Assembly (NCBI RefSeq): GCF_004379255.2
Contig: NC_056039.1
Span: forward strand, 5,400,501-5,464,500
Origin: Salvia splendens
Lineage: Eukaryota; Streptophyta; Magnoliopsida; Lamiales; Lamiaceae
DNA length: 64,000 bases
Reading direction: 5' to 3'
Part shown: positions 45,875 to 58,037 of the stretch, piece by piece
How the letters are laid out: every line of letters starts with the position of its first letter
How positions within the stretch are numbered: position 1 is the stretch's first letter
The notes under the pieces: generated by a model
The model's input: the letters and a program-made list of their open reading frames with translations, nothing else
Databases searched by the model: none
Told to the model about the DNA's origin: nothing
Translations under genes and position numbers: made by a program

Positions 45875-46436
45875 TAGGGCTGGCAAATCATGCGGATTGG
45901 GTCGTTATCGGGTCAACCTGATAATGACCCAACCCAATAAGGCCTAACCTGAACCCGACCTGTTAAGGAAACTGTAAATCCGAACACGAACCCGGCCTGC
46001 TACCTTCAAATCCGAACACGACCCGCACCCAACACGAACCCAATATCGACACGATATAATATGGGTTGACACGACACGATAACAATCCGAACCTGATATT
46101 ACACGATTAAAACCTAATATTACACGATTAAACCTTAATATTTAACCTAATATACACAATTAAAATTCGTTTTATACTATTTAAACCTAATTTATAAGAA
46201 ATTAAAAAATCAAAGTAATATATATATTTTTTAAATAATAATAAAAATATATATATTATTTCTTAATGGGTTACCCGTATCCGACCCGCATCCAACCCGA
46301 ACCCAACCCGAAATTATCGGGTTCTTAATGGGTCAACCCGATAAGGACACAGATCCAATAAGACTTGACCCCAACCCAATAATTTCGTGCGAATTCGTGT
46401 CAGACTATCGTGTCGTGTCGAAAATTGCCAGCCATA
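45875..46436. mobile_element. hAT-type MITE (562 bp)
   Basis: Terminal repeats are TAGGGCTGGCAA and, inverted, TATGGCTGGCAA. A perfect 8-bp target duplication ATCTTAAG flanks it (45867-45874, 46437-46444), the hAT length. The subterminal arms are rich in ACCCGA/ACACGA/TCGGGT words and are broadly inverted-complementary, while the centre is nearly pure AT. It is non-coding. Confidence 0.85.
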
Positions 46437-46444
46437 ATCTTAAG

Positions 46445-47748
46445 TACAATGGACAATGGTGGCTAATTCAGTAGATATATCTCGTATTAAGAAATTTAAT
46501 TAGATTAATTTTAATTTTCCGGTAGTATAGTTTAAATCTTCAAAATAATTCAAACGGTTGTTATTTAAAGAAATAAAATAAATTTTGAGTTGCAGTTGAA
46601 GATTCGCATCTCACTAATAATTTTATGATTAATATTCCCATCAGATAATTGTAATATAAATAATTGTAGTGCTATCAACACATGAATAAAACAAAATTAA
46701 GTTATAGTAAAGGAAAAGGCATTGAAATGAGGAAGTTGAAATAATTGAGGTAGGAAAAGTGCAGAGTCAGATAGCAAGAAATAAAGTTGAAATAATGGAT
46801 TGAATCTCTATAGAGAGTGGTATCAAAAGTTTTGCTTTAGTATCTCAAAATGGATGCGAGAAAAAGGTCATTAGCACAATTTATTTGAATGCTTTTGTTT
46901 ATGGGACAGCCACCAAATTAACTGAAATTATGTTCAAGATTCTAGCTTTGAGAAAAGTTCATTTAATAAGTATTCACACACACACACACACACAGAGTTG
47001 CAACTGTATATATTTTGCATGCTATATAAAGGAGAAAGTGGATATATATGCATTACAAGCCCATTTGACACAGGGTATGGGATTTTATTGAGGTTGTGAT
47101 AATTTAATACTCCGTAATTAAAATACTGTGATACGTTCGCGGTTAAAAGTCTTATTTTAATATTTTGGATATATCCATGATAAAATATCTCAAAACTTTT
47201 TTGACATATGAAGCTCATTTATTTAATTGTGTGACAAGTGAGTAATTAAGTAGAATTTGGTTGGATATGACGTTATTATATCTTTAATTGGATATTTCTA
47301 TTAATACTTTTTAGAACAAAATTGAGTAAAAGAGTAATATAGAGTTAACGTTTATGTAAATGATCTATTTCCTGAGATTGTTTTGAGATCATATGGACCA
47401 TGAAAACTTCACAAGTAGTATATTGGAATTTCATAAACTTTAATCAGGCAAATCTCCCTGAAAAAGTTAATTTAAACCCTAATCTATGTCACAATTTCAA
47501 TCAACTTCACCTAAATCAATCTGATATTTCGGCCAATCAACAGTTCAACATCGTTACTTATATCCGGACAATCTTTTCCGTTGCCTTTTCCTTCACCCGT
47601 CGTCTCACCACTCACCGGAAAGCGGCTGCCACCCAGTTGCCGGAAGTTGGCCGCCCTTTATCACGCTAACCATTTTTTGTTTTGTCCTATTTAATTATGA
47701 GTAAATTTTGGCATTTAGTAGCACGGAAAAAGATACGCGCACGAAAGA
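46445..47748. other. AT-rich intergenic region
   Basis: A (CA)n microsatellite lies at 46975-46994. A frame of 89 codons at 47400-47669 has no family motif and a CT-rich 3' part; I do not call it. Confidence 0.5.
46975..46994. repeat. (CA)n microsatellite
   Basis: Ten CA units. Confidence 0.95.
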
Positions 47749-47757
47749 TTAGTTTTA

Positions 47758-49023
47758 AACTAAAGGCCATTTTTGGTCCTAAATATATGACGGCTTTATG
47801 ATTTTGGTCCAGAATATTATCTTTTGAATTATTTGGTTCCTCACAAAAAAAACGGATCACATTTAGTCCGAATTGGACGGCACTGTTAAAATTTATCGGT
47901 CAACGAATCTTAATTGGATTTTGACCAGATTAAGAGTTAATAATTATGTTTTATTAATGGTTAATATCTAATTAACCCAAAAGTAAAAAATTAAAGATTT
48001 TAAGTTAATAATATTATTACAAAAATAAATTAAAACATAAAATAATTTAACAAAAATAAAAACAATAATTATTATGTTTTAATAAAATTAAACCATAAAT
48101 TCAAAATCAAAAATCAAAATTTAAACATAAAATCGTCGTCCATAACATAAAATTAAAACATAAAATCAAAATAAAAAATCAAAACAATAATTCCTACATT
48201 CAATCGACGCCTCTTTCTTCAATCGTCGTCCATCTCGCCAATCTCTCTCACTTTGCAAACTTGGAAAACACCCTAGATTTCGCCGGCGATTCAACCAGGA
48301 TTCCACCGTAGTTCGTGGCGGCGATTCAACCCTACGTAATTTCTCAATTGCCCTATTATTCTCCTTGATTGATGACAAAATCAAACTAAAACTCTCACAT
48401 TCGGTCACCGGCAGCGGCATTGAAGAAGTCATGGCGTCGTATTCGTCGATTGGCTCACACCACTTGAAAAAACGACAATCTTTTCTCTCACAAACAAAGT
48501 ATAGCTTCCCCCTTGTTGGTTTTCCATGGGTGTTGACGATTCGGAGTGAAGCCCGATTCTTGCAATGGCAGAATTCCTACCGGAATCGGAGGTCACGTCC
48601 ACCGCCACTCTCATCGGTCTCTCTGTTGTAGTTCGAACGGTCCATGGTTGGTGAGTTTGGGTTGCTTGAGGTTCTTACAAGAACTAGGGTTTCTCTTCAA
48701 AACAAACCGAGGAAGAAGATGAATGAGAGAAAAAGAATGTAAAATTATACTAGGGTTTATAAATGACAAGCAGTTCCTTATATTAATAATAATTTCGAAT
48801 AAAATTCAAATTTTTTTGAAAAAGAATAAAAATTTTAATATTAACTCTTAATCCGGTCAAAATTCAATTAAGATTTGTTGACTGTTAAATTTAAACAGTT
48901 CCGTCCAATTCGAATCAAATGTGACCCGTTTTTATTTGTGAGGGACCAAATAATTTAAAACACAATGTTTTGGACCAAAATTATAAAATCGTCATATGTT
49001 TAGGACCAAAAAGGCCTTTAGTC
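47758..49023. mobile_element. Mutator-like element with 185-bp terminal inverted repeats
   Basis: The left arm (47758-47942) starts AACTAAAGGCC and the inverted right arm (48839-49023) starts GACTAAAGGCC. The arms match through TTTTGGTCC, CACATTT, CGAATTGGACGG and TTAAGAGTTAATA, roughly 80% or more identical by eye. A 9-bp target duplication TTAGTTTTA flanks it (47749-47757, 49024-49032). Long TIRs and a 9-bp duplication identify Mutator. The interior 48180-48720 is less AT-rich with frames of about 88 codons on both strands and no transposase, so it may be a Pack-MULE carrying a gene piece. Confidence 0.88.
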
Positions 49024-49032
49024 TTAGTTTTA

Positions 49033-50178
49033 TTGTCCTACTTCACGAATTTTGCTTTTTTAAGGAATACTTATATCACGAAGGAAAATCTAAGATCCCA
49101 GTAAAATAAAATTATGGTCTGACAACAATTTACAAATGCCCCTCATAAAAATAATATTCACAGAAGCATGAACAACGGAGTAAGTTCGCTCTACAATACA
49201 TAAAATAGGTTTGATTGTTGCAGGTTCAATAAATAGAAGTAGACAAATACTCCTATATTATTAAGTAAGAAATTTTATTAGAGATGGAAGTCTCTGATAT
49301 CATGCCAGTTTATAAACTTTTATATCGTTCAGAATTTTTTATCCTACTAAAAAAATTCAGGCCAAATATTTTTGTTACATTCCTTCATGGACACACTATC
49401 ACCTTCAACAAGAATGACAATTACGCTTTGGATGTGACCCTTTGTTAAAAGAATATTTATGTTAAAAATGATGAGTGCAATGTGGAGTATCAATGAAATA
49501 GTATATGAATTTGTGTACAAAAATTGTGTATTTTTTCACTACCTGAAAATCGAATGTGAATAAGGACACCTTTTCAATTTATTTAAAAAAAGCGAACTTA
49601 TTCAATTGGAAATTGGGTCGAAACAATTAGACCGAAGTTGTTTGCCTGCTTTGTTTGACCGAAGGTGCTTTCATGTTATTCAATCATTCCTTTTTCTCAA
49701 TTTTTTTATTTAATCCGAATCAGTACAGCACTAATTTACATTTAAAAAAAAAGCTACATATAAAAATAAAAATAATAAGCTACGATATCTTAGTCGATAA
49801 TATTCAAATAAGAAATGGTAATTTATTAATAATATAAATAGTCTTTGCGGGAAAGAATTTCAAATAGTTGAATATTTAATTAAAATACTGATATTACAGA
49901 GAAAGTGCAATGCCTTATGCATAATGTACAAGCAATCATATTTTTGAGTGTGGTGCACCGGGCTTGCCGACGTTTAAATCCTAACGTAATCCAAAATTTG
50001 AAAATCAAATTTCAGTTATCGGCTGTTGTATCTCGCGCAATCTCTCTCTCTCTCACATAAATATCGTGATATACACCCACGGATATATGTCGTGAAACCA
50101 ATCTTCCATCATACAACAGCCGCGTAGATTGGAAGTGAAGGCGAGAAGCACTTCACTAAGCTTTTTAGTTTACCGAAA
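49033..50178. other. Intergenic region and 5' flank of the aspartic protease gene
   Basis: AT-rich DNA with a CT microsatellite at about 50040-50055. The last 100-150 bases probably hold the promoter and 5' UTR of the protease gene; no clear TATA box. Confidence 0.45.
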
Positions 50179-53100
50179 ATGCTACCGATGAATATTCCGG
50201 CTGCGGTGGCGGCGTTTCTCGCGCTGTCGGTTGCGCTAGTTGGTGGCGTGACGTTGACTCTAGAGAGGGCGAATCACGAGGGGGTCGAGCTGAGTCGACT
50301 CAGAGAAATCGACCGCGCCAGGCACGGCAGAATCCTGCAGCAACGCCCCGCCGCCTCCAGCGTCGTTGATTTTCCGGTTGAAGGCACCTTTGATCCTTAT
50401 CTTGTAGGGTATATATTTATATTCTCTAAATTGCTGTTTTTCAATTTGAGCAGATTTGAAGATTGTTTTTTTAGCAATTCCGTCGTCGGAGATGGCTGAT
50501 TTGGGTTACAATTGTGATGTTTACTAAAATTGATTGTGTGAACTGTTTAATCTTTGATTTCTAGGCAGCTTGATTTGTTGGTAAATGCAATTAAAGTCAG
50601 ACGAAGTTATTGACTGCGACAGATTCAAGGGTACTTTGATTTTGTAATTCCTTATAAGTTATAACAATTCTCGATGTTTGATTTCTTGTTTTGTAGGCTG
50701 TATTTTACAAGAGTTAAATTGGGAAATCCTCCAAGAGAATTTTATGTACAGATAGATACAGGAAGTGATGTCCTCTGGGTCGGTTGCACTCCCTGCAACG
50801 GTTGCCCCACTTCCAGCGGACTCCAGGTAGGGTTGTGTGTGTGTTTGGATTCTTATTTGCGCTGTCTTGAGATTAGATAGTTCTGAGGATGTGACTGTGA
50901 TCAGATTCTTTTGAATTTTAACAGATACAGCTTGAGTTTTTCGATCCATCAAGCTCATCGACTGCAAGTCTCATTTCATGCTCAGACCGAAGGTGTGCAG
51001 TAGGGGAGCAGTCCGGCGACTCACTCTGTTCAAGTAAGAATCAATGTGGATACACCTTCCAATATGGCGATGGTAGTGGCACCTCCGGATATTATCTATC
51101 AGACTACATGTATCTCGATGCTGTAGTTGGGAACTCAGTGACTGCTAACACTTCAGCATCTGTTGTTTTTGGGTGAGTTCTTATTAATGTTTTATACCTG
51201 GACTTTTGTTGTTTTCTTGTTTGATTGATGTGGATTTGCGCTTTGTCTGGTTACGCCACAGCTGTAGCACGTCCCAGACGGGAGATCTTACCAAGCCAGA
51301 TAGGGCAGTTGATGGTATATTTGGTTTTGGACAGCAGGGCTTGTCTGTGATTTCACAACTTTCTTCACAGGGTATTACACCCAATGCGTTTTCTCACTGC
51401 CTCAATGGGGGAAACGGTGGTGGTGGTATTTTGGTGCTTGGCCAGATTGTGGAACCAAATTTAGTTTACACGCCGCTTGTACCATCACAGTACGTATCCC
51501 TTCTTCTTAACAACTTCCAAGCGTGTATGCTCTTTCTCATCCTGTCTTTTTCTGAACTGTTCAATCTCCAATATGAATGGATGGACATGATATCCTTTGT
51601 AGATCATGCATTGCAGATTAATGTGCCACCTTAAAATGAATGGACATGATACTCAAGTTTAACCAAGTTTAAAATGAACAGAGTTTTTTTTTTCTTCTAA
51701 TTTTGGAACCCTCGCTCTCTACTTTTATATTCAACATCTCAAAATTATAACCATGTTGTCTTTCTACAGCAAATATAAGCTAAATTTATTTGGTAAGAGT
51801 TTATCAAGGTTCCATGACACAAGCCAAAATTGACAAGGAGAAAAAATGAGATATGTTTTATGTGGGAGTAATTGCTTTATCTGTTAAATGTGGTCTAGTG
51901 GTTACTCTGTCAATGTCATGATGTGTTTGGAACTGATATTTTCTGGTTCAAGTTTTGCAGTATCTATTATACCTTTTCCTAAACCTATATATGTTGCTAG
52001 ACTGCAGGGTAAGAGCTCTAAAGATAATTAGCATTATCTATACTATAGTTGTTTCTGTAACCGTGTTTTGATTAGCAAGAGGGTTAAACTTTATAGTATA
52101 CCACAAACATTTGATCTGACGAACTTCCACCTTAACCATGAGTAATTCATAAAATCTGTCAATTAGGAGAGACATAATTGGGGTCAACAGAGTTAGGATG
52201 TTGCTAGTTTCATCTATTTTGACTATTTGCAGGAAAATATTACATACTCCCTCCGTCTCACAAGAGTATGTATTTTTGGTTGCGCACGGATTTTGATGCA
52301 CGATTAGTAAAGTAAGAGAGAGGTAGAAAGAAAAAGTGATTAAAGTATTGCTAGTGGAGAATGCCTTACCTCATTATAGGGAAGAGTTTCCAAAATTAGA
52401 AAGTGCATACTCTTTTGGGACAGAGAGAGTATTGGAGTTCTATGAAGGAAGCCAATACAGTGTGTAGGTTGGTTCTTTTTTTCACTTGCCCGGGAAGTTC
52501 CTCTTGTGTGTGGAATTTTACTTGCCATTATTATGACAATATAGTGTTAAAGGTTGAAGTCTGTGCTTTAAATTGTTTTGTTGTAGGCATTTTCTTGTGC
52601 TTTGAAGTGCCATACATGGATTGTGATGATAGTCCAATGTATTTATATTTTTATAGTGACATATTAAGGGTGTTTCTTCGTTCGGTTATCCATATACGTG
52701 TTATTATTTGGTTTTATCTGTACTGGATAATCCAATCACCGAGTTGTGCTTTCTCATTAAACCTCATACTTGTTTGATTGATTCTTTCTGCTTAAATTTT
52801 TTCAGGCCACATTACAACGTAAATCTACAAAGCATCTCTGTGAATGGACAGACACTAGCCATTGATGCATCAGTATTTTCAACATCAAACAATGGAGGGA
52901 CAATAATTGATTCAGGAACAACGTTGGCATACCTTGCTGAAGAGGCTTATGATCCTTTTGTCAGTGCCGTAAGTACCTGAAGATAACATTTCATTTGCTT
53001 TCAATAAATGCTCAGCGGGTATCCATCTTTTAGTCTACTATTGTTACTCAAAATATGCAAATCGCCTACAGATTATGCAAACTGTTTCATCAAGCGTACG

Positions 53101-54504
53101 CCCTGTTTCTTCCAAGGGGAACCAGTGCTATCTAGCCACCTCTAGGTCTTTATCCTCTGGTGCACTCCACTTATTCTAGTATGTTCCATATATTTCATCA
53201 TAACACGTCTCAATTTACCCAATTATTTCTCTCTAGTGTCTCGGAAGTTTTCCCTCAAGTTAGTTTAAACTTTGCTAATGGTGCTTCAATGATTCTGAGA
53301 CCTGAGGATTACCTTCTGCAGCAAAACTCGATTGTAAGTCTAAGCTAAGCGAACTTCTAGAAGCAACTAGTTAGTTCAGTTTATACTTTATGCATCAGTT
53401 TGCAAAAAATGAACATTCTGTCAAAAGGCATGGTTTACTTATTATCGATTATTTTCGAAATTCTAATGTAGGGTGGTGCTGCTGTATGGTGCATTGGCTT
53501 CCAGAAAATTCAGAATAAAGGAATAACAATTCTAGGAGGTATGAAACTTTACTGCTTTCAACATTAAGCTCATTGTTCTCACAACTCTATGAAAATAAAT
53601 TACTATCCTTTTTGAGGTAATACGACTTGAGGGGAACTGCTGTTTTCTGATAATAGCCCCTTAGTCTGAGGGTTAATTGCTTTCTCACATAAAGTACAAT
53701 GGATTTAATTAGCCAACTTAATGTGATAGGTGGCCTCTAGACTAACCCTTTTAACTCATCCATCACACAAAGACTACATCAGTTAAGAACTAAATGAAAA
53801 TAACCTTATTGTTCAATGATGGATACAAATTTTGGACATAATCAGAAGTTCAGGTTTCAAGTACAAACAAGTTTAGTTAGCAAACTATAGCGTTAAAAAG
53901 GTCTAGGTAATGAATTCCAAAAAACGACCATACTTCAGTTGCAAAGCTTTGTTCCTTTTTTCCCATTTCTAATGTTGTCAAGACTGTTTGAATACATAGA
54001 CTCTTTAAACTGAAAGAAACTTTTTGGATCACTTGTGCAGACCTTGTCTTGAAAGATAAAATTGTTGTGTACGATTTGGCTGGCCAAAGAATCGGATGGG
54101 CAAACTACGACTGTAAGTTTGGTTGCCACCCTCAAATATAACACTCTATTTCTGTATTCTCCATACTGCCTTTTTCATCATGTTCTTGTTTACACAATTT
54201 CTACCCAATCCTGTATTAACTCGACACATGCCGTTGTTATCTCAACTTTGGGGAGTTAACAAAGGGATAATTTCGCAAATCTACCTTGTAACTCCTTCAA
54301 CTCATACGAATCCATGTGTGTGTAGGCTCATCGTATGTGAACGTCTCCACAAGCAATACAGGCCCGACCGAGTTTGTCAACATGGGACAGTTTGACAACA
54401 ATAACTCACCACATTACAAGCCTTGCAGTCTGTTGTTAAACATGGCTATAGGCCTCTTATTGCACAGTATATTCTTTGGTGTTCTGTTACCATCATTTTT
54501 ATGA
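50179..54504 (+). CDS. GPI-anchored aspartic protease, A36/A39-like
   Basis: Exons: 50179-50408, 50697-50826, 50925-51172, 51262-51489, 52806-52968, 53072-53145, 53237-53333, 53472-53538, 54041-54112, 54326-54504, giving 495 aa with consistent phases. It is a pepsin-type (family A1) endopeptidase. The two catalytic aspartates are D97 in [12 protein letters not shown] and D314 in [11 protein letters not shown]. An N-terminal hydrophobic stretch (about 8-24) is a signal peptide. The nucellin-like cysteine-rich insert [11 protein letters not shown] follows the first motif. The C-terminus has a hydrophobic tail ([20 protein letters not shown]) after a polar spacer, as in GPI-anchored members. Arabidopsis A36 and A39 (pollen and pollen tube) are the nearest remembered homologues; orthology is inferred. 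Exon 4 and exon 5 are separated by a 1.3-kb intron with a Stowaway insertion. The acceptor of exon 7 rests on phase and homology. Confidence 0.92.
52247..52429. mobile_element. Stowaway MITE in an aspartic protease intron
   Basis: CTCCCTCCGTCTCACAAGAG at the left pairs with the inverted right end CTCTCTCTGTCCCAAAAGAG. TA flanks both sides (52245-52246, 52430-52431). It is 183 bp and non-coding. Confidence 0.88.
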
Positions 54505-56640
54505 TGTACCACTACATATTTTTGAATACATATATTTCTTATGTCATATCGGATTACTATATTATAGGCATTGGTAGAAGCTAGGTTATACTTGGCAGTT
54601 TCTTACTTTATTAGTACAGAAAATACTCTTTAACATTGTTGTACAGGACAAAATTCATTCATGAATTCGATACATCTCTTTTATACAGTGTTATTTCTGT
54701 AATGTATAATTTTGATGCTTCACTAATCAATCACTTTATTGGCTAATCTAATGCTTATGATGTTTTTTCATTCTCTTTAATCGTATGCAACAAATAGTAG
54801 TATCAGGTAACAATAGAATGCATGAGATTCAGGAAAAATTACAATAAAATTGAGTGCAGTTACTTTTGAGATTTTTTTTTTTTGAAAAGCTCTTTTCAAT
54901 AATGTTGAATAAACGAATCAAAAGGAAAGGGAACATAACACTGCCTGCTCTACATATATAATTTGAAAATAGAATATAATAATCCATATTGTGTTAATTA
55001 TTTCCTAGATACTAGCATCTAAATTAAACCCTTCCATTCATAATTTAAGGCCCAATTATCTGAATTGTCCATTCATGGCATCCCACTAACTCACCCATAT
55101 GAAGTCAAATATTATTTTATTTTGTAGGAAACACAATACTCTTCACTGAAAATCGTCGGTGTTTATTTATTTGTTTATATATTATGTGCCGGTGCTATGC
55201 AACATATTCATCGAACATTTCCATGTTATTTTTAGTTTCTTATTTCCACCCAATTTTATATGTAGTCTTGACTCTTGATATTTTGTCAAAGCATATATTT
55301 TTAATCCTTCATTTAAAGGATTGATTCCTAAAAGAGAGTACTACTATATATTACTCACCGAAATAAAGTAACTCGAGGAATAATTTGACTACTTATATAA
55401 ATTCTTATTGTGAATATTACGAAGAACACTAAGAATTTAATTGTATGACTAATTGTGGGTTGCCCTCTTTGTCAAAAAGAGTTGAATCTATTGACTAAAT
55501 ATATACATTTACTTAATTGTTACTCCTAGTGAGGTAAATGGTCCAAGAGGAAAGATAATATAGAAACTTTCCCAATTGTAGCAATATATCTATTTTAATT
55601 AGTAAAGTAACCACATTGATTGGGAATACTGTTTGAAATGTAATACTAATATATACCTAATAGGCTTCGAAATATTGTTAGTTTTTCCAATTGGATAGTT
55701 GTTCGAACTACTAATTAAAATGCAGTACCAATCATACTATATAGTACAGTATATACATATATCTTTATCAAATGAAGACACCTCAAACACTTCCAAGACC
55801 TAAATCAATCTAACTACAACTTCTATATTCTGTTATACTAGTAGTATATTGCAAGAGCAAATTTCAATTTTCTAGTGGTCTATGGTTATGACATGCATAC
55901 CTTTTAATGTTGAAAATTTAATTTCACAATGAATTAAGCAACATAATATTAATAAGTTATAACAACTCATTTTCTTCTATTTTATTTTATTAAGTGACTC
56001 ATCTACAAAAAGATAAGTTGGTCATCTACATATTGTTATTATTGTTATATTAAAATAATTATGATTAATACAGTGGGATTATAGTCTTAGATGCATTCTC
56101 TTGTTATACATTGCCCGATTGCATGAAATTACTTGAAAGGTGAGTTTTTTTTTTGCTTAATCTTTTTTATTATTACTATTTGACACTATAATTCAAATTT
56201 TGTTGATCCGTATATACCCAATTATAACATAGTAGTAAATAAGCTGGTGTAATAATAATAAAAAATCTTATCAAGATTCCTACACTATATTTAATCACTT
56301 ATCATCATCTTCTTCCACCTTATCTAAATGTCTCGTTTCAATAGACCTCAATTCTGGCCTTCACTCACGTAATAAAATATTTCCATTATTTGCTCACAGG
56401 TCAAAACATTAATAATATAAAAATCCCTAAGTTTCTACCAAACTAAATGAAACAGATGCACACAAAGAACAAAGACATGGGATGACTTTTGCAAATCGTT
56501 GGCTGTCTAAATTAGGATAATTTTCAAGAGGGTCAGACCTCCAATCTTCTATGCCTAAAATCATAACAAATTAGTAGCATTGATTATTGGTATTTTATTT
56601 ACAACATAGAGTTTCATGATTAAAGAATGCAAAGTGCATA
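54505..56640. other. AT-rich intergenic region, no gene seen
   Basis: This is the 3' flank of the protease gene followed by AT-rich DNA without frames or bounded repeats that I can support. Confidence 0.5.
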
Positions 56641-56649
56641 TATCTCTAG

Positions 56650-56657
56650 TATATAAA
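56650..56657 (+). promoter_or_regulatory. TATA box of the BAHD gene
   Basis: TATATAAA lies 76 bp before the ATG at 56733, an ideal placement given a short 5' UTR. Confidence 0.7.
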
Positions 56658-56732
56658 CCCCCTAATACATCATCCACAAAGCTCAAACCAAATTATAAAA
56701 TCATTGCCTAATAATAAATTCCCAAGGCAACC

Positions 56733-58037
56733 ATGAAAATCAAAATAGGAAGTTCAAAGCTTATTAAGCCTTTGTATGTAGGCAACCCTCCTCCAACTAC
56801 AGATTACATCCCTCTATCTGTTTTTGATAAGGTGACTTACGATCAACACGTGGCTGTTGTTTACGCGTATCGCCCTCCAACCCCGCCCAATGCAACGATT
56901 GAGCAAGGCCTAAGGAAGGCGTTGGCCGCGTATCGTGGGTGGGCCGGGAGGCTCGGCAAAGATAGCAATGGCGATCCTATCATTCTCTTGAACGACGACG
57001 GTGTTAGGTTTGTGGAGGCATCGGTTGATCGCGATCTAGATCAATCCGTTACTTTCTGCCCTTCCGCGTCTTTGCTAAGCATGCACCCTAGTTTGGAGGG
57101 CGTGGTCGAGCTCGTTCAAGTTCAGCTCACTAGATTCTCGTGTGGCTCGATGGTGGTGGGCTTCACCGCCCACCACCTCGTGGCGGATGGTCATGCCACA
57201 AGCAACTTTTTGGTTGCATGGGGACTGGCTTCAAGGGGACTTGAAATTACACCATTGCCATTTAATGATCGTACAATATTCCCCCCTCGAAGTCCCCCTA
57301 AAGTTGACTTTCAGCATAGAGGGGTGGAATATCTCTCTACAAACTTCAAAAAGGTATACCCTTTGATAGATCATAATGTGGAGGATATTGTGGCACACAA
57401 AGTTCATTTCACCTCGGAATTTCTCTCTAAGGTCAAAGCTAGGGCTTCTTCGATGAATGGATCGAAGAAGCCTTTTAGCACTTTCGAGAGCCTCTTGGCT
57501 CATCTATGGAGAGTAGTAACAAAGGCGCGTGGCTTGAACGGATCCGAGACCACCCAACTGAGGATCTCAGTGGACGGTCGGGCGCGACTAAACCCTAGGG
57601 TTCCAAATGAATATTTTGGGAATTTGGTGTTGTGGGCATTTGCAGAGGCCAAAGTAGACGACCTCTTAGACGCGCCTCTCCCGTTCGCAGCCAAGATTTT
57701 GCATGATGCGGTCACGAATGTGAATGACGATTACTTCAAATCGTTCATCGACTTTGCCAATCACGAGGCAAAGGTCGAAGATCTTGTTCCGAATGCAGAC
57801 ATAGAAGAAATGGTATTGTGGCCTAATTTGGAAGTTAATAGCTGGCTAAGGTTCCCATTTTATGATCTTGATTTGGGAAGTGGAACTCCATACATTTTCT
57901 TGCCCTCCTTCTCGCCCATAGAGGGGATCATTTTCCTTCTCCCCTCCTTCGCCGGCAACGGAAGTATCGACGTTTTCGTTCCTCTATTTCAAGAAAATTA
58001 CAAAAATTTTAAAGAAATTTGTTATACCCTAGAATAG
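56733..58037 (+). CDS. BAHD hydroxycinnamoyl-CoA:amine N-acyltransferase (agmatine/putrescine/tryptamine clade)
   Basis: This is a single exon of 434 codons, the normal BAHD length. BAHD enzymes transfer an acyl group from CoA to an alcohol or amine in the cytosol. The catalytic HxxxD is H148-LVA-D152 in FTAHHLVADG. The structural DFGWG position is D380-L-G-S-G384 (FYDLDLGSGTPY); the Phe and Trp of the textbook motif are Leu and Ser here. The clade that makes hydroxycinnamoyl agmatine/putrescine/tryptamine amides also relaxes this motif (DFGxG), and its N-terminus (IPLSVFDKVTYDQHVAVVYA), PPTPPNATIEQGLRKALAAY and LRISVDGRARLNPRVP fit it. The acceptor cannot be told from sequence. A TATA box is well placed upstream. 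Products would be phenolamides, often induced by wounding or pathogens. Confidence 0.9.
   Translation: MKIKIGSSKLIKPLYVGNPPPTTDYIPLSVFDKVTYDQHVAVVYAYRPPTPPNATIEQGLRKALAAYRGWAGRLGKDSNGDPIILLNDDGVRFVEASVDRDLDQSVTFCPSASLLSMHPSLEGVVELVQVQLTRFSCGSMVVGFTAHHLVADGHATSNFLVAWGLASRGLEITPLPFNDRTIFPPRSPPKVDFQHRGVEYLSTNFKKVYPLIDHNVEDIVAHKVHFTSEFLSKVKARASSMNGSKKPFSTFESLLAHLWRVVTKARGLNGSETTQLRISVDGRARLNPRVPNEYFGNLVLWAFAEAKVDDLLDAPLPFAAKILHDAVTNVNDDYFKSFIDFANHEAKVEDLVPNADIEEMVLWPNLEVNSWLRFPFYDLDLGSGTPYIFLPSFSPIEGIIFLLPSFAGNGSIDVFVPLFQENYKNFKEICYTLE

Noticed and set aside
47400..47669. 89-codon + frame
   Set aside because: No motif, no splice or promoter context, and composition like the AT-rich surroundings.
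48166..48631. Overlapping 88-codon frames on both strands
   Set aside because: They lie within a Mutator-like element and neither matches a family I know; kept only as possible captured sequence.
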